A DNA stretch of 64,000 nucleotides from Chelativorans sp. J32 (GCF_000518985.1 NZ_JAEQ01000004.1:195782-259781); one strand, 5' to 3'; shown: positions 10,400-21,380, counted from the first letter of the stretch. Numbers and translations are program-made. Notes: generated by a model not told the origin, from the letters alone.

Positions 10400-12253
10400 A
10401 TGGCGGGTGAAGCGGCACACGGGGTTGACCTCGTTCCGGTGGTGGTGCTGCTCACGGCAGGCGTGGTGGCCGTACCGCTCTTCAAGCGTTTCGGGCTCGA
10501 TTCCGTGCTCGGCTATCTGGCGGCCGGGCTCGTGATCGGGCCGTTCGGGCTCGGGCTGTTCACCGACGCCGGTTCCATCATCAGCGTCGCCGAGCTCGGC
10601 GTGGTGATGTTCCTTTTTATTATCGGGCTGGAGATGCAGCCTTCTCGCCTGTGGAGCCTCAGGCGGGAGATCCTCGGCCTGGGGGTGCTCCAGGTCGTCG
10701 CCTGCGGCGTGCTGCTTACCGGTGCCGGCATCGCATTCGGCTATTCGGCCGCTGCCGCCTTCGTGTTCGGCATGGGCTTCGTGCTAACTTCGACGGCAAT
10801 CGTGTTCCAGATCCTCAACGAGCGCGGAGAGCTTTCGACGCCGAGGGGCCAGCGCATCGTTGCGATCCTGCTGCTCGAGGACATGGCGATCGTGCCATTG
10901 CTTGCCTTTGTCGCCTTCATCGCGCCCGGGCAGGTATCCGCCGATGGCGGCTCGGGCCTTGTGCAGATCGCAATTGCGCTCGGCGTGCTTGGCGCCCTCG
11001 TTCTGACCGGGCGCTTTCTCCTCAATCCCATGTTTGGCATCCTGGCCCAGGCCGGCGCCCGCGAGGTGATGACGGGCGCTGCATTGCTGGTGGTGCTTGG
11101 CGCCGCGCTCGCCATGCAACTCGGCGGCCTCTCAATGGCGATGGGTGCGTTCCTTGCCGGCGTGCTTCTTTCCGAAAGCTCGTTCCGGCATCAGCTGGAG
11201 GCCGATATCGAGCCGTTCCGAGGCCTCCTCCTCGGTCTTTTCTTCCTGGGGGTCGGCATGGCCCTCGACCTGAGCGTAGTGGCTCGGAATCTCGGGCTGG
11301 TCGTGCTCGCGGTCACGGCCTTCATGATCCTGAAGGGATTGGGTATTTATGCCGTTGCGAGGCTTCTGAAAACCACACATGAAGAGGCCGTGGAACGCGC
11401 CACGCTGATGGCACAAGGCGGCGAGTTCGCCTTCGTACTCTATTCGGCAGCCGCCTCTGTCGGGATCATCGATGCACCGACAAACGCCATCTTCACCTCG
11501 ACGGTCATTATTTCGATGGTGCTCACGCCCTTCATCAGCATGGTCGCGCGTCGTCTTCAGCCCCGACCCGCCCCATCCATGGAAGGCGTGGAGGCTCCCG
11601 ATGGGCTTTCCGGCAATGTGCTGATCATCGGTTTCGGCCGCTTCGGCCAGATTGTTAGCCAACCGCTGCTAGCGCGCGGCTTTGACGTCTCGACCATCGA
11701 TACGGATGTCGAAATGATCCAGGCCGCGGCGACCTTCGGTTTCAAGGTGTATTATGGCGACGGCACGCGCCTCGACATCTTGCATGCGGCGGGCGTCGGA
11801 CATGCCCAGGCGGTCCTCGTCTGCGTCAACGACCCGGACACGGCTATCCGCATCACCGAACTGGTGAAGGCGGAATTTCCGTTTGTGCCAGTGCTGGCCC
11901 GAGCGTTCGATCGGGGAACGTCCTTAAGTCTCATCAAGGCAGGTGTGGATTACCAGATCCGCGAAACGGTCGAATCGGCCTTCGCCTTCGGTCAGGCAAC
12001 GCTCAGAAAGCTCGGAGTTCCGGAGATGGACACGGCCGAGATCATGGAGGATGTGCGCCGGCGCGACGCGGAGCGGCTGGAGTTGCAAGTCGCAGGCGGG
12101 CTTTATGCCGGTTCGCAGCTTCTCCGCGGCAATCAGCCGGTACCGACACCGCTTACCCAGCCCCGCCGGGCAGGCCGGGCCGGTAACCCGGAAACGGCCG
12201 CGGTGCTCGACCAAGCGCCTTCCGGCGATGGCAAACAGCCGCAGGCGAGCTAG
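10400..12253 (+). CDS. CPA2 family cation:proton antiporter with TrkA-N domain
   Basis: The protein has 617 residues: about 12 membrane helices of the Na+/H+ exchanger type over residues 8-385, followed by a cytoplasmic RCK/TrkA-N domain. That domain starts at NVLIIGFGRFGQ (about residue 410) with the GxGxxG nucleotide-binding motif. The layout is that of KefB/KefC/YbaL potassium efflux antiporters, which suggests K+/H+ exchange gated by a nucleotide or thiol signal. The ion cannot be read from sequence. The C-terminal 60 residues are proline-rich and probably disordered. The stop codon overlaps that of the convergent ycaQ-like gene. Confidence 0.88.
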   Translation: MAGEAAHGVDLVPVVVLLTAGVVAVPLFKRFGLDSVLGYLAAGLVIGPFGLGLFTDAGSIISVAELGVVMFLFIIGLEMQPSRLWSLRREILGLGVLQVVACGVLLTGAGIAFGYSAAAAFVFGMGFVLTSTAIVFQILNERGELSTPRGQRIVAILLLEDMAIVPLLAFVAFIAPGQVSADGGSGLVQIAIALGVLGALVLTGRFLLNPMFGILAQAGAREVMTGAALLVVLGAALAMQLGGLSMAMGAFLAGVLLSESSFRHQLEADIEPFRGLLLGLFFLGVGMALDLSVVARNLGLVVLAVTAFMILKGLGIYAVARLLKTTHEEAVERATLMAQGGEFAFVLYSAAASVGIIDAPTNAIFTSTVIISMVLTPFISMVARRLQPRPAPSMEGVEAPDGLSGNVLIIGFGRFGQIVSQPLLARGFDVSTIDTDVEMIQAAATFGFKVYYGDGTRLDILHAAGVGHAQAVLVCVNDPDTAIRITELVKAEFPFVPVLARAFDRGTSLSLIKAGVDYQIRETVESAFAFGQATLRKLGVPEMDTAEIMEDVRRRDAERLELQVAGGLYAGSQLLRGNQPVPTPLTQPRRAGRAGNPETAAVLDQAPSGDGKQPQAS

Positions 12254-13518
12254 GCTTCCTCGTCCATTTCCGGCTGAAGCGCTTGTTCTTCGGGCGCTGG
12301 CTCTCGCATGCCGACATTTCCCGCTTTTGCCAAAGACGCTGCGAAGTTGCCGCTACGGGAAACCTCCACCTTCTCCAGTCCCAGCCATTCGGCCATCGCG
12401 TTGAGCGAGCGCCAAAGCTCCGGCGCGGTCTCGGAAGGCGCACCAGTTTCTGCGTGGGCAGCTTGAACGCGCAACGTGCCGTTCTGGCGGTCGGCCTTGA
12501 GATCGACGCGGGCGACGATGCTCTCGCCGAGGAGGAAAGGATACACGTAATAGCCGTAAACCCGCTTGTGCGCGGGCGTGTAGATCTCGATCCGGTAGCG
12601 GAAGTCGAAAAGCCGTTCGGTGCGCGAGCGCTCCCAGATGAGTGGATCGAAGGGAGCGAGGAGCGCCCGTGCCTCGATCTTGCGCGGCAACCGAGCGTCC
12701 CGATGCATATAGGCCTTCTGCGGCCAGCCGCTGACGGTGACCGGCAGCAATGTGCCTTCCTCGACCAGTTCCTCGATGCGCGGATAGGCATCTTGCGGCG
12801 AGAGGCGGAAATAGTCACGTAGATCGCTCGCCGTCGCAACGCCCAGCGCCCGGGCGGAAATATCGATCAACTTGCGTTGGGCATTCTCGGGGGAAGGCGT
12901 GGGTGCCTCGTGAACTGACCTTGGCAGGACGCGTTCGGGCAGGTCATAAAGCCTCTCGAAGCTTGCGCGCCGCGAGTGGGTTGTGATGAAACCGGCCCAG
13001 AAAAGCCATTCGAGCGCGCGCTTCGCATCACTCCACTGCCACCAGCCCGATGTGCCCTTATGGCCTTCTATATCCGAGGCGGCCAAGGGCCCGCGTTCCA
13101 CAACCTCGGCAAAGACCTGCTCGATGAACTCCCGCTGCTCGCGGCCGAAGCGTGCGAGCCCGCCGTAAATGCCGACGCCTTCCCGCGCACGTTCCATGCG
13201 CCAGCGCATGAGCGGTTGGGTTTCCACAGGCAGGAGCGAGGCTTCATGCGCCCAGTATTCGAAAAGCACACGCGGCTTCCGGGCAGCCGCGCGGTCGATG
13301 AGGTCGGCGGGGTAGGGGCCGAGGCGGGAAAAGAGCGGCATATAATGCGCGCGCGCTGCCACGTTGACGGAGTCGATCTGGAACATGCCGGTGCGCCCGA
13401 GGACGCGAGAGAGATGCCGCCGCTCTATGGTGCCCGTCGGCAGCCTGTCGGCAAAACCCTGCGCCCAAAGGGCGATCCGGCGCACCTCTTTTATCGTCAG
13501 CTTTTCACGTGGCTTCAT
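12250..13518 (-). CDS. YcaQ/AlkZ-like winged-helix DNA glycosylase
   Basis: This 422-residue protein belongs to the HTH_42 (DUF1006) family. Members AlkZ and E. coli YcaQ (AlkX) are DNA glycosylases that unhook interstrand crosslinks and bulky alkyl adducts. The conserved N-terminal segment reads GMFQIDSVNV, giving Q47-I-D49, the QxD catalytic motif typical of the YcaQ branch rather than the QxQ of AlkZ. Repeated winged-helix units follow, with FEYWAHEASLLP near residue 90. The gene is convergent with the antiporter, overlapping its stop by 4 bp, and has no repair partner beside it. Confidence 0.82.
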   Translation of the reverse strand: MKPREKLTIKEVRRIALWAQGFADRLPTGTIERRHLSRVLGRTGMFQIDSVNVAARAHYMPLFSRLGPYPADLIDRAAARKPRVLFEYWAHEASLLPVETQPLMRWRMERAREGVGIYGGLARFGREQREFIEQVFAEVVERGPLAASDIEGHKGTSGWWQWSDAKRALEWLFWAGFITTHSRRASFERLYDLPERVLPRSVHEAPTPSPENAQRKLIDISARALGVATASDLRDYFRLSPQDAYPRIEELVEEGTLLPVTVSGWPQKAYMHRDARLPRKIEARALLAPFDPLIWERSRTERLFDFRYRIEIYTPAHKRVYGYYVYPFLLGESIVARVDLKADRQNGTLRVQAAHAETGAPSETAPELWRSLNAMAEWLGLEKVEVSRSGNFAASLAKAGNVGMREPAPEEQALQPEMDEEA

Positions 13519-13881
13519 TCGCTCGGATGTCCTGTTGGCTTGGGCGAAGGTAGAGCCCCCGCTTCCCCCGCGCCACCCGGTTTGTGGAATGGCGGTTGGA
13601 CTCCTGACATTTTTCGCCGGGGCCAGCGGCGCCGCACTTCAAATGTGTTTTCAGCCTCCCTAAATGCCGGGCATGGTCAGCATGCGGGGGTGCGCGAGGA
13701 TTCCTGAGAAAATCCTGCAGCGGTACCGAAGGCCTCACTTGGGCCAAGGTTTGACTTGCTTCACCGGACCGGCTGCGCTAACCCTCGCCGCGGTGCAACA
13801 AGGGCTTGCCGCGCTGCTTATAAGCCGGCGTCGCACGTGCCCGGTACGGAGCCTGCTGGTCGGGCAACGGAAAGTCGGAAA
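13519..13881 (+). other. Intergenic region upstream of the nuo operon
   Basis: These 363 bp separate the divergent ycaQ-like gene and nuoA, so they should hold both promoters. A TTGACT hexamer at 13751-13756, followed by GCGCTAACC about 18-21 bp on, is the best candidate for the nuo promoter, but the -10 element is weak. I see no coding frame with a ribosome site, no tRNA and no clear hairpin. Confidence 0.4.
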
Positions 13882-14247
13882 ATGAACGATCTTTTGAGTT
13901 CATATCTACCAGTCATCATCTTCATGGGCGTGGCGCTGGCAATCTGCCTCGTGCTCATCGTCACCCCATTCATCATTGCCTACAGGAACCCGGATCCGGA
14001 AAAGCTGTCGGCTTATGAATGCGGCTTCAACGCCTTTGATGACGCTCGCATGAAGTTCGATGTGCGCTTCTACCTGGTCGCGATCCTCTTCATCATCTTT
14101 GATCTCGAGGTCGCCTTCCTGTTCCCCTGGGCGGTGTCTTTCGGCGAAATCGGCTGGCTCGGTTTCTGGTCGATGATGATCTTCCTCGGCGTGCTGACCA
14201 TCGGCTTCATCTATGAATGGAAGAAGGGAGCGCTGGAATGGGATTGA
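13882..14247 (+). CDS. nuoA: NADH-quinone oxidoreductase subunit A
   Basis: This is the 121-residue membrane subunit (ND3 type) at the start of the complex I operon. It has three membrane helices: residues about 8-30, a second around 60-85, and one near 95-115. The conserved loop [20 protein letters not shown] between helices 1 and 2 contains the cysteine that marks the active/deactive transition in other complexes. ATG 13882 begins [11 protein letters not shown], as in the family; upstream in-frame sequence to 13756 is not conserved. nuoB starts 10 bp before its stop. Confidence 0.96.
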   Translation: MNDLLSSYLPVIIFMGVALAICLVLIVTPFIIAYRNPDPEKLSAYECGFNAFDDARMKFDVRFYLVAILFIIFDLEVAFLFPWAVSFGEIGWLGFWSMMIFLGVLTIGFIYEWKKGALEWD

Positions 14248-14810
14248 ACGACACCCTTGTCGCGCCCAAGCCCCGCGGCATCATAGACCCCAATACGGGC
14301 AATCCGGTCGGGGCGGATGATCCGTTCTACGGCGCCATCAATGACGAGCTGTCCGACAAGGGTTTTTTGGTCACCTCGTCGGAGGCGCTGATCACCTGGG
14401 CGCGCACCGGCTCGCTCATGTGGATGACCTTCGGCCTTGCCTGCTGCGCCGTGGAAATGATGCACACTTCCATGCCGCGCTACGACGCCGAGCGCTTCGG
14501 TATCGCGCCGCGCGCGAGCCCCCGTCAGTCCGACGTGATGATCGTGGCCGGTACGCTGACCAACAAGATGGCCCCGGCGCTGCGCAAGGTTTACGACCAG
14601 ATGCCCGAGCCGCGCTACGTCATCTCGATGGGCTCCTGCGCCAATGGCGGCGGCTACTACCACTATTCCTATTCGGTGGTGCGGGGCTGCGACCGCATCG
14701 TTCCGGTGGACATCTATGTTCCCGGCTGCCCGCCCACCGCGGAAGCGCTGCTCTACGGCATTCTTCTTCTGCAGAAGAAGATCCGCCGCACCGGCACCAT
14801 CGAGCGCTAG
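14238..14810 (+). CDS. nuoB: NADH-quinone oxidoreductase subunit B
   Basis: This 190-residue peripheral-arm subunit (PSST type) binds cluster N2, the last iron-sulfur centre before quinone. The ligands are visible as the tandem cysteines in [10 protein letters not shown], the cysteine of [11 protein letters not shown] and that of [16 protein letters not shown] 14238 overlaps the nuoA end by 10 bp, which points to translational coupling. An in-frame ATG 7 codons upstream exists but gives a non-conserved N-terminus. Confidence 0.97.
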   Translation: MGLNDTLVAPKPRGIIDPNTGNPVGADDPFYGAINDELSDKGFLVTSSEALITWARTGSLMWMTFGLACCAVEMMHTSMPRYDAERFGIAPRASPRQSDVMIVAGTLTNKMAPALRKVYDQMPEPRYVISMGSCANGGGYYHYSYSVVRGCDRIVPVDIYVPGCPPTAEALLYGILLLQKKIRRTGTIER

Positions 14811-14819
14811 GGAAACGAC

Positions 14820-15425
14820 ATGAGTGAAGAAGCGCTGAAGGACCTTGCTGGCTATATCAAGGAAAAGCTCGACGGCCGCGTTCAAGATTGGATCGTGGCC
14901 TATGGCGAGTTGACCCTTTTCATCGAGCCGGGCGACATCCTCGATGTGCTGACGTTCCTTAAGAGCGACGTCCAGTGTCAATTCTTCGCCTTCATCGATA
15001 TATCCGGTGCGGATTATCCGGCGCGCGAGAAGCGCTTCGAAGTGGTCTACCACCTGCTCTCGCCGCGGCAAAACCAGCGCATCCGGATCAAGGTGTCGAC
15101 AGACGAGGATACGCCGATCCCTTCCGCGGTGGAGGTGTTCCCGGCCGCCAATTGGTACGAGCGTGAGATCTATGATCTTTACGGCGTGCTCTTTTCGGAT
15201 CATCCGGACCTGCGCCGCATCCTCACGGACTATGGGTTTGAAGGGCATCCCCTGCGCAAGGATTTCCCGCTGACGGGCTTTGTCGAGGTCCGCTACGACG
15301 ATGAGGCCAAGCGGGTGATCTACGAGCCGGTGAACCTGCGCCAGGAATTCCGCAATTTCGATTTTCTCTCCCCATGGGAAGGCACGGATTACGTGCTGCC
15401 GGGGGACGAGAAAGCCAAGCAGTGA
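14820..15425 (+). CDS. nuoC: NADH-quinone oxidoreductase subunit C
   Basis: This is the 30-kDa hydrophilic subunit of complex I, 201 residues, separate from NuoD as in most alphaproteobacteria and mitochondria (they are fused in E. coli). The family signature is clear: [20 protein letters not shown] near residue 105, followed by [20 protein letters not shown]. It has no cofactor of its own and supports NuoB/NuoD at the quinone site. It starts 9 bp after nuoB and ends 15 bp before nuoD. Confidence 0.97.
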   Translation: MSEEALKDLAGYIKEKLDGRVQDWIVAYGELTLFIEPGDILDVLTFLKSDVQCQFFAFIDISGADYPAREKRFEVVYHLLSPRQNQRIRIKVSTDEDTPIPSAVEVFPAANWYEREIYDLYGVLFSDHPDLRRILTDYGFEGHPLRKDFPLTGFVEVRYDDEAKRVIYEPVNLRQEFRNFDFLSPWEGTDYVLPGDEKAKQ

Positions 15426-15440
15426 TCGGGAAGGTGGCCT

Positions 15441-16631
15441 GTGCCTGAAACATCGGTCCGCAATTTCAATATCAATTTCGGCCCGCAGCATCCGGCTGCG
15501 CACGGCGTTTTGCGCCTGGTGCTCGAACTCGATGGCGAGGTGGTCGAGCGTGTCGATCCGCATATCGGGCTTTTGCATCGCGGCACCGAGAAGCTGATCG
15601 AGCATAAGACCTACCTGCAGGCGATTCCCTATTTCGACCGCCTCGACTATGTGGCGCCGATGAACCAGGAGCACGCCTTCGCGCTCGCGGTGGAGCGGCT
15701 CTTAGGCATCGACGTGCCCATTCGCGGCCAGCTCATCCGCGTGCTTTATTCAGAGATCGGCCGCATCCTGAACCACCTGCTGAACGTGACGACTCAGGCC
15801 ATGGACGTCGGCGCGCTCACCCCGCCATTGTGGGGGTTCGAAGAGCGCGAGAAGCTGATGGTCTTCTACGAGCGGGCCTCGGGTGCGCGCATGCACGCCG
15901 CCTATTTCCGCCCGGGCGGCGTCCACCAGGATTTGCCCGAGAAGCTGGTGGAGGATATCGGCAAGTGGATCGACCCGTTCCTGAAGACGGTCGATGATCT
16001 CGATGAGCTTCTGACGGAAAACCGCATCTTCAAGCAGCGCAACGCCGATATCGGCGTGATCTCGCTCGAGGACGCATGGGCCTGGGGTTTCTCGGGCGTG
16101 ATGGTGCGCGGTTCCGGTGCGCCATGGGACTTGCGCAAGAGCCAGCCCTACGAGTGCTACCCGGAGATGGATTTCGATATTCCGGTCGGCAAGAACGGCG
16201 ACTGCTATGACCGCTATCTGATCCGCATGGAGGAGATGCGCCAGTCGGCCAAGATCATGCGGCAATGCGTGGAGCGTCTGCTCGGCAAGGACCGCGTCGG
16301 ACCCGTTTCGAACCAGGACGGCAAGATCGTTCCGCCAAAGCGTGCCGCCATGAAGCGTTCGATGGAAGCGCTCATCCACCATTTCAAGCTCTACACGGAA
16401 GGCTATCACGTGCCGGCCGGCGAGGTTTATGCGGCCGTCGAGGCGCCCAAAGGCGAGTTCGGCGTCTATCTCGTCGCCGACGGCACCAACAAGCCTTACC
16501 GCTGCAAGCTGCGGGCGCCGGGGTTCGCCCATCTTCAGGCCATGGACTATATGTGCCGCGGCCATCTTCTGGCCGACGTCACGGCCGTGCTCGGCTCCCT
16601 CGATATCGTGTTTGGTGAGGTAGACAGATAA
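15441..16631 (+). CDS. nuoD: NADH-quinone oxidoreductase subunit D
   Basis: This is the 49-kDa subunit of complex I, 396 residues, related to the large subunit of NiFe hydrogenases and lining the quinone pocket with NuoB. Conserved parts include [19 protein letters not shown] at the N-terminus, [15 protein letters not shown] near residue 47 and the C-terminal [12 protein letters not shown]. The start is GTG 15441, which gives the family N-terminus ([18 protein letters not shown]); no ATG is nearby. Its TAA shares one base with the nuoE start. Confidence 0.97.
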   Translation: MPETSVRNFNINFGPQHPAAHGVLRLVLELDGEVVERVDPHIGLLHRGTEKLIEHKTYLQAIPYFDRLDYVAPMNQEHAFALAVERLLGIDVPIRGQLIRVLYSEIGRILNHLLNVTTQAMDVGALTPPLWGFEEREKLMVFYERASGARMHAAYFRPGGVHQDLPEKLVEDIGKWIDPFLKTVDDLDELLTENRIFKQRNADIGVISLEDAWAWGFSGVMVRGSGAPWDLRKSQPYECYPEMDFDIPVGKNGDCYDRYLIRMEEMRQSAKIMRQCVERLLGKDRVGPVSNQDGKIVPPKRAAMKRSMEALIHHFKLYTEGYHVPAGEVYAAVEAPKGEFGVYLVADGTNKPYRCKLRAPGFAHLQAMDYMCRGHLLADVTAVLGSLDIVFGEVDR

Positions 16632-17917
16632 TGGCAGTGCGCCGTCTCGCAGACGAAGCCGTCCAGCCCCAGGGCTTTGCCTTCACCAAGGAGAACGAGG
16701 TCTGGGCGCATCATACCATCCGGAAATATCCTCCGGGCCGCCAGCAGTCGGCGGTGATCCCGCTTCTCATGCGTGCGCAGGAGCAGGAAGGCTGGGTGAC
16801 CCGTCCGGCGATCGAATATGTCGCCAGGATGCTCGACATGCCGCTGATTCGCGTGCTGGAGGTCGCGACCTTCTACACGCAGTTCCAGTTGGCACCGGTC
16901 GGCACCCGCGCCCATGTGCAGGTCTGCGGCACCACGCCTTGCATGTTGCGGGGGGCCGGCGATCTGATCGAGGTCTGCAAGAAGAAGATTCACCCCGAAC
17001 CCTTCCATATCAATGAGGGCGGCACGCTTTCCTGGGAAGAGGTCGAGTGTCAGGGCGCCTGCGTGAACGCGCCCATGATTATGATCTTCAAAGACACCTA
17101 CGAGGATCTGACGCCGGAGCGTCTGGAAGAGATCATCGATGCATTCGAGGCCGGTAGGGGCGATACCATCAAGCCGGGGACGCAAATCGATCGTCTCACA
17201 TCGGCGCCAGCGTCGGGTCTCACGTCGCTGACGGATGAGAGCGTCGTTCTTAAATTTCCGCAGGGCGAGGAGAAGGTCGCCAAGCGGAGTAGGGCAGCTG
17301 CAACGGGCGCTGATGTGCCGCCCACGCGCGCTGCCAAGCCCAAAACGGATGCCGTAGAGACCGATGCCGCGATCAGGTCGCCTTCGCCGGTCAAGGCGCG
17401 TTCCAACGGCGAGGAGCGCGCGAGCGCCGGGGCACCGAAGGAAAACCCGGTCCAGGCAGACCGCGTGGCAGAGGAAGCTGAGTTTGCTTCCCGTACTCGC
17501 CGTCACAGCGAAAAGCCCAGCGAAGAGCAACCCTCCCTGCGCGCCCCGGAACTTAAGAAGCAGAAGGCCGCGCCCGGAATGGATGTGGGGCCGGAATCGC
17601 CCGAGCCTGCCGCAGCGCTCCAGGCGGGCAAGCCTTTGAAGATGACGCGCCCGCAGGGGATCGAGCGGCCGGCGCAGCCGGACGATCTCAAGATGATTTC
17701 CGGCGTCGGTCCGCGGATCGAAGGCATCCTGCACGAGCTCGGCATCTACACCTATGCGCAAATCGCCTCGTGGAAGAAGGCCGAGCGTGAATGGGTGGAC
17801 AGCTATCTGAAATTCAGAGGCCGTATCGAGCGTGAGGACTGGGTAAAGCAGGCCAAGGCGCTCGCGAAGGGCGGCGTGGCCGAGTACGAGCGCGTGTTCG
17901 GCAAGAAGCCGCGCTGA
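16631..17917 (+). CDS. nuoE: NADH-quinone oxidoreductase subunit E with C-terminal extension
   Basis: Residues 1-180 are the 24-kDa thioredoxin-like subunit that holds [2Fe-2S] cluster N1a; its ligands are C99, C104, C140 and C144. At 428 residues the protein is about twice the usual length. From about 190 to 350 it is charged, proline/alanine-rich and probably disordered. From 351 to the end (DDLKMISGVGPRIEGIL) it forms a helix-hairpin-helix-like domain of about 78 residues, similar to those in DNA-binding or L21-like proteins. Such extended NuoE forms occur in Hyphomicrobiales; the role of the tail is unknown. Confidence 0.93.
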   Translation: MAVRRLADEAVQPQGFAFTKENEVWAHHTIRKYPPGRQQSAVIPLLMRAQEQEGWVTRPAIEYVARMLDMPLIRVLEVATFYTQFQLAPVGTRAHVQVCGTTPCMLRGAGDLIEVCKKKIHPEPFHINEGGTLSWEEVECQGACVNAPMIMIFKDTYEDLTPERLEEIIDAFEAGRGDTIKPGTQIDRLTSAPASGLTSLTDESVVLKFPQGEEKVAKRSRAAATGADVPPTRAAKPKTDAVETDAAIRSPSPVKARSNGEERASAGAPKENPVQADRVAEEAEFASRTRRHSEKPSEEQPSLRAPELKKQKAAPGMDVGPESPEPAAALQAGKPLKMTRPQGIERPAQPDDLKMISGVGPRIEGILHELGIYTYAQIASWKKAEREWVDSYLKFRGRIEREDWVKQAKALAKGGVAEYERVFGKKPR

Positions 17918-17927
17918 GGAGAGATAG

Positions 17928-19232
17928 ATGCTTCAGGACAAGGACCGCATCTTCACCAACATATACGGCCAGTTCGACCGCTCGCTTAAGGGCGCGATGG
18001 CGCGCGGCCATTGGGACGGCACGAAGGCCATCCTGGAGAAGGGCAGGGACTGGATCATCAACGAGATGAAGGCCTCCGGGCTGCGCGGGCGCGGCGGTGC
18101 TGGCTTTCCGACCGGCCTCAAATGGTCCTTCATGCCGAAGGAACCTGGCGAGAGGCCGCACTATCTGGTCGTCAATGCGGACGAGTCGGAACCGGGCACC
18201 TGCAAGGATCGAGACATCCTGCGGCACGATCCTCATACGCTCGTGGAAGGCTGCCTCATTGCCGGTTTCGCGATGGGCGCGCATGCGGCTTATATCTATG
18301 TGCGTGGCGAGTTCATCCGCGAGCGTGAAGCGCTGCAGGCGGCAATCGACGAGTGCTACGCGCACGGCCTTCTCGGCAAGAACAATATCCATGGTTGGGA
18401 CTTCGACGTCATCGTTCACCATGGAGCCGGCGCCTATATCTGCGGCGAGGAGACGGCTCTGCTCGAAAGTCTCGAGGGCAAGAAGGGCCAGCCGCGGCTA
18501 AAGCCTCCATTCCCGGCGAATATGGGCCTTTATGGCTGCCCGACAACGGTGAACAATGTGGAATCCATCGCAGTGGCGCCGACGATCCTGCGCCGGGGCG
18601 CTGCATGGTTCTCCTCCTTTGGCCGGCCGAACAACGCAGGCACCAAGCTTTTCTGCATTTCCGGACATGTCAACAATCCCTGCACCGTGGAAGAGGAGAT
18701 GTCGATCCCCTTCCGCGAGCTGATCGAGCGCCATTGCGGCGGGATACGCGGCGGGTGGGACAATCTCCTGGCGGTGATCCCAGGCGGCTCGTCGGTTCCG
18801 CTGGTGCCGGCCGAGCAGATCATCGACACGCCGATGGATTTCGATTCGCTGCGCGACCTGAAGTCCGGCCTCGGCACCGCGGCGGTGATCGTCATGGACA
18901 AGTCCACGGATATCGTTAAGGCCATCGCGCGGCTTTCCTACTTCTACAAGCACGAGAGCTGCGGCCAGTGCACGCCCTGTCGCGAGGGCACGGGCTGGAT
19001 GTGGCGCGTGATGGAGCGGCTGGTGCGCGGCGAGGCCCGCAAGCACGAGATCGACATGCTGCTCGATGTGACGAAGCAGGTGGAAGGCCACACGATCTGC
19101 GCGCTGGGTGATGCCGCGGCCTGGCCGATCCAGGGCTTGATCCGGCATTTCCGGCCGGAGATAGAGCGGCGCATCGACGAATTCACCCGCAATGCGCACC
19201 GCGCGGAGCCCGCGCTGGTGGCTGCGGAGTAG
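17928..19232 (+). CDS. nuoF: NADH-quinone oxidoreductase subunit F
   Basis: This is the 51-kDa NADH-binding subunit, 434 residues. The nucleotide/FMN site begins with [15 protein letters not shown] (about residues 52-66). Cluster N3 is bound by C345, C348 and C351 in [12 protein letters not shown] plus a later cysteine in [10 protein letters not shown]. It takes the hydride from NADH and passes electrons through N3 to NuoG. The start is ATG 17928, preceded by GAGGAGAG, 10 bp after nuoE. Confidence 0.97.
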   Translation: MLQDKDRIFTNIYGQFDRSLKGAMARGHWDGTKAILEKGRDWIINEMKASGLRGRGGAGFPTGLKWSFMPKEPGERPHYLVVNADESEPGTCKDRDILRHDPHTLVEGCLIAGFAMGAHAAYIYVRGEFIREREALQAAIDECYAHGLLGKNNIHGWDFDVIVHHGAGAYICGEETALLESLEGKKGQPRLKPPFPANMGLYGCPTTVNNVESIAVAPTILRRGAAWFSSFGRPNNAGTKLFCISGHVNNPCTVEEEMSIPFRELIERHCGGIRGGWDNLLAVIPGGSSVPLVPAEQIIDTPMDFDSLRDLKSGLGTAAVIVMDKSTDIVKAIARLSYFYKHESCGQCTPCREGTGWMWRVMERLVRGEARKHEIDMLLDVTKQVEGHTICALGDAAAWPIQGLIRHFRPEIERRIDEFTRNAHRAEPALVAAE

Positions 19233-19286
19233 GAAGAGCGGAAACGGGTTTTGCTTTCAGAAGCAAGCAGTTAGCGGACGGCGATA

Positions 19287-21368
19287 ATGGCAAGATTGAA
19301 AGTCGACGGCACGGAGATCGAGGTACCCGATCACTACACGCTGCTGCAGGCTGCCGAGGAGGCGGGGGCGGAGATCCCGCGCTTCTGCTTTCACGAGCGG
19401 CTTTCCGTCGCCGGCAATTGCCGCATGTGTCTCGTCGAGGTGAAGGGCGGTCCGCCCAAGCCGCAGGCCTCCTGTGCCATGGGCGTGCGCGATCTGCGCC
19501 CTGGGCCGAATGGAGAGCTGCCGGAGGTATTCACCAAGAGCCCCATGGTGAAGAAAGCGCGCGAAGGCGTGATGGAGTTCCTGCTCATCAACCATCCGCT
19601 GGACTGCCCGATCTGCGATCAGGGCGGTGAGTGCGATCTGCAGGACCAGGCCATGGCCTATGGCGTGGACTCCTCCCGCTTTCACGAGAACAAGCGCGCC
19701 GTGGAGGATAAGTATATCGGCCCCTTGGTGAAGACGATCATGACGCGTTGCATCCACTGCACGCGCTGCGTTCGCTTCACGACCGAAGTGGCGGGCATCT
19801 CCGAGCTCGGCGCCACCGGCCGCGGCGAGGACATGGAGATCACCACTTATCTGGAGCGGGCGATGACGTCCGAGCTCCAGGGCAACGTGATCGATCTCTG
19901 CCCGGTTGGGGCACTGACGTCGAAGCCATACGCATTCCAGGCGCGGCCTTGGGAGCTCGGCAAGACGCAGTCCGTCGATGTCATGGATGCGGTGGGCTCG
20001 GCCATTCGCGTCGATACGCGGGGCCGCGAAGTGATGCGTATCCTGCCCGTCGTGAACGATGCCGTGAACGAGGAGTGGATTTCCGACAAGACCCGCTTCG
20101 TGTGGGATGGCTTGAGGACGCAGCGCCTTGACCGGCCTTATGTACGTAAGGGCAAGCGCCTGCAGCCGGCCACCTGGGGCGAGGCCTTCGAGGCTATTGC
20201 CAAGGCCGTGAAAAAGGCAGCACCTGAGAAGATCGGTGCGATCGCTGGTGACCTCGCCAGCGTCGAGGAGATGTATGCGCTGAAGCTGTTGATGCAGTCG
20301 CTGGGCTCGCCCAACATCGACTGCCGCCAGGACGGCACGGCGCTCGACCCCAAGCTGGGCCGGACCAGCTATATCTTCAACCCGACGATCGAAGGCATAG
20401 AGCAGGCAGACGCGCTGCTGATCATTGGTTCCAATCCCCGCATCGAGGCGGCGGTGCTCAACGCACGCATCCGCAAGCGTTGGCGCATGGGCGAATTCCC
20501 CATTGGCGTGATCGGCGAGGGCGGCGAGCTGCGCTACGATTACACGCATCTCGGCACCGGGCCGGAAACGCTGTCGGAGCTTGCCGAAGGGCGGGGAAGC
20601 TTCCTATCCGTGCTGAAAAACGCCAAGCGGCCGATGGTCATTGTCGGCCAAGGCGCTCTCGCACGCCCGGATGGGGCTGCCGTCTTGGGGCTCGCTGCCA
20701 AGCTTGCGCGCGATATCGAGGCAATCACACCGGAGTGGAACGGCTTTGCGGTCCTCCACACGGCGGCTGCCCGCGTGGGGGGGCTCGATCTCGGTTTCGT
20801 ACCCGCTAAGGGCGGCAAGAGCGTAGCCGGGATGATGGGCACGATGGAGGTGCTCTTCCTGCTTGGAGCCGACGAGATCGACATGGGCAGGATCGGTGAC
20901 GCCTTTACGGTCTATATCGGCACCCACGGCGATGCCGGCGCACACCGCGCCGATGTGATCCTTCCCGGCGCGACCTATACAGAGAAATCGGCAACCTATG
21001 TGAACACCGAAGGCCGTGTGCAGATGACCAACCGGGCTGGCTTCGCCCCCGGCGATGCCCGCGAGGACTGGGCGATACTACGCGCTCTTTCGGATGTGCT
21101 CGGCCGCAAGCTGCCCTTCGATTCGCTTCAGCAGCTGCGCTCCAAACTTTATGCCGAATTTCCGCATTTTGCGGCGCTCGATGCGATCGCGCCGGGGGCG
21201 GCGGACCAGGTTCTGGCGCTCGCGACGCTGGCGGGCAAGCTCAATCCGATGCCCTTCCTTTCGACGGTCACGGATTTCTACCTCACCAATCCGATCGCGC
21301 GGGCATCAGCCGTTATGGCCGAATGCTCCGCGCTCGCACGCGGCGAACTCAAACAGGCGGCCGAGTAG
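19287..21368 (+). CDS. nuoG: NADH-quinone oxidoreductase subunit G
   Basis: This is the 75-kDa iron-sulfur subunit, 693 residues. The N-terminal ferredoxin domain binds [2Fe-2S] N1b (C34, C45, C48, C63). The [13 protein letters not shown] segment near residue 110 and the [10 protein letters not shown] segment near 155 supply ligands for N5 and N4. The rest is a molybdopterin-oxidoreductase-like domain that has lost its cofactor, as in all complex I G subunits. It starts 54 bp after nuoF, a wider gap than most in this operon. Confidence 0.97.
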   Translation: MARLKVDGTEIEVPDHYTLLQAAEEAGAEIPRFCFHERLSVAGNCRMCLVEVKGGPPKPQASCAMGVRDLRPGPNGELPEVFTKSPMVKKAREGVMEFLLINHPLDCPICDQGGECDLQDQAMAYGVDSSRFHENKRAVEDKYIGPLVKTIMTRCIHCTRCVRFTTEVAGISELGATGRGEDMEITTYLERAMTSELQGNVIDLCPVGALTSKPYAFQARPWELGKTQSVDVMDAVGSAIRVDTRGREVMRILPVVNDAVNEEWISDKTRFVWDGLRTQRLDRPYVRKGKRLQPATWGEAFEAIAKAVKKAAPEKIGAIAGDLASVEEMYALKLLMQSLGSPNIDCRQDGTALDPKLGRTSYIFNPTIEGIEQADALLIIGSNPRIEAAVLNARIRKRWRMGEFPIGVIGEGGELRYDYTHLGTGPETLSELAEGRGSFLSVLKNAKRPMVIVGQGALARPDGAAVLGLAAKLARDIEAITPEWNGFAVLHTAAARVGGLDLGFVPAKGGKSVAGMMGTMEVLFLLGADEIDMGRIGDAFTVYIGTHGDAGAHRADVILPGATYTEKSATYVNTEGRVQMTNRAGFAPGDAREDWAILRALSDVLGRKLPFDSLQQLRSKLYAEFPHFAALDAIAPGAADQVLALATLAGKLNPMPFLSTVTDFYLTNPIARASAVMAECSALARGELKQAAE

Positions 21369-21380
21369 GGACGAGAAACG

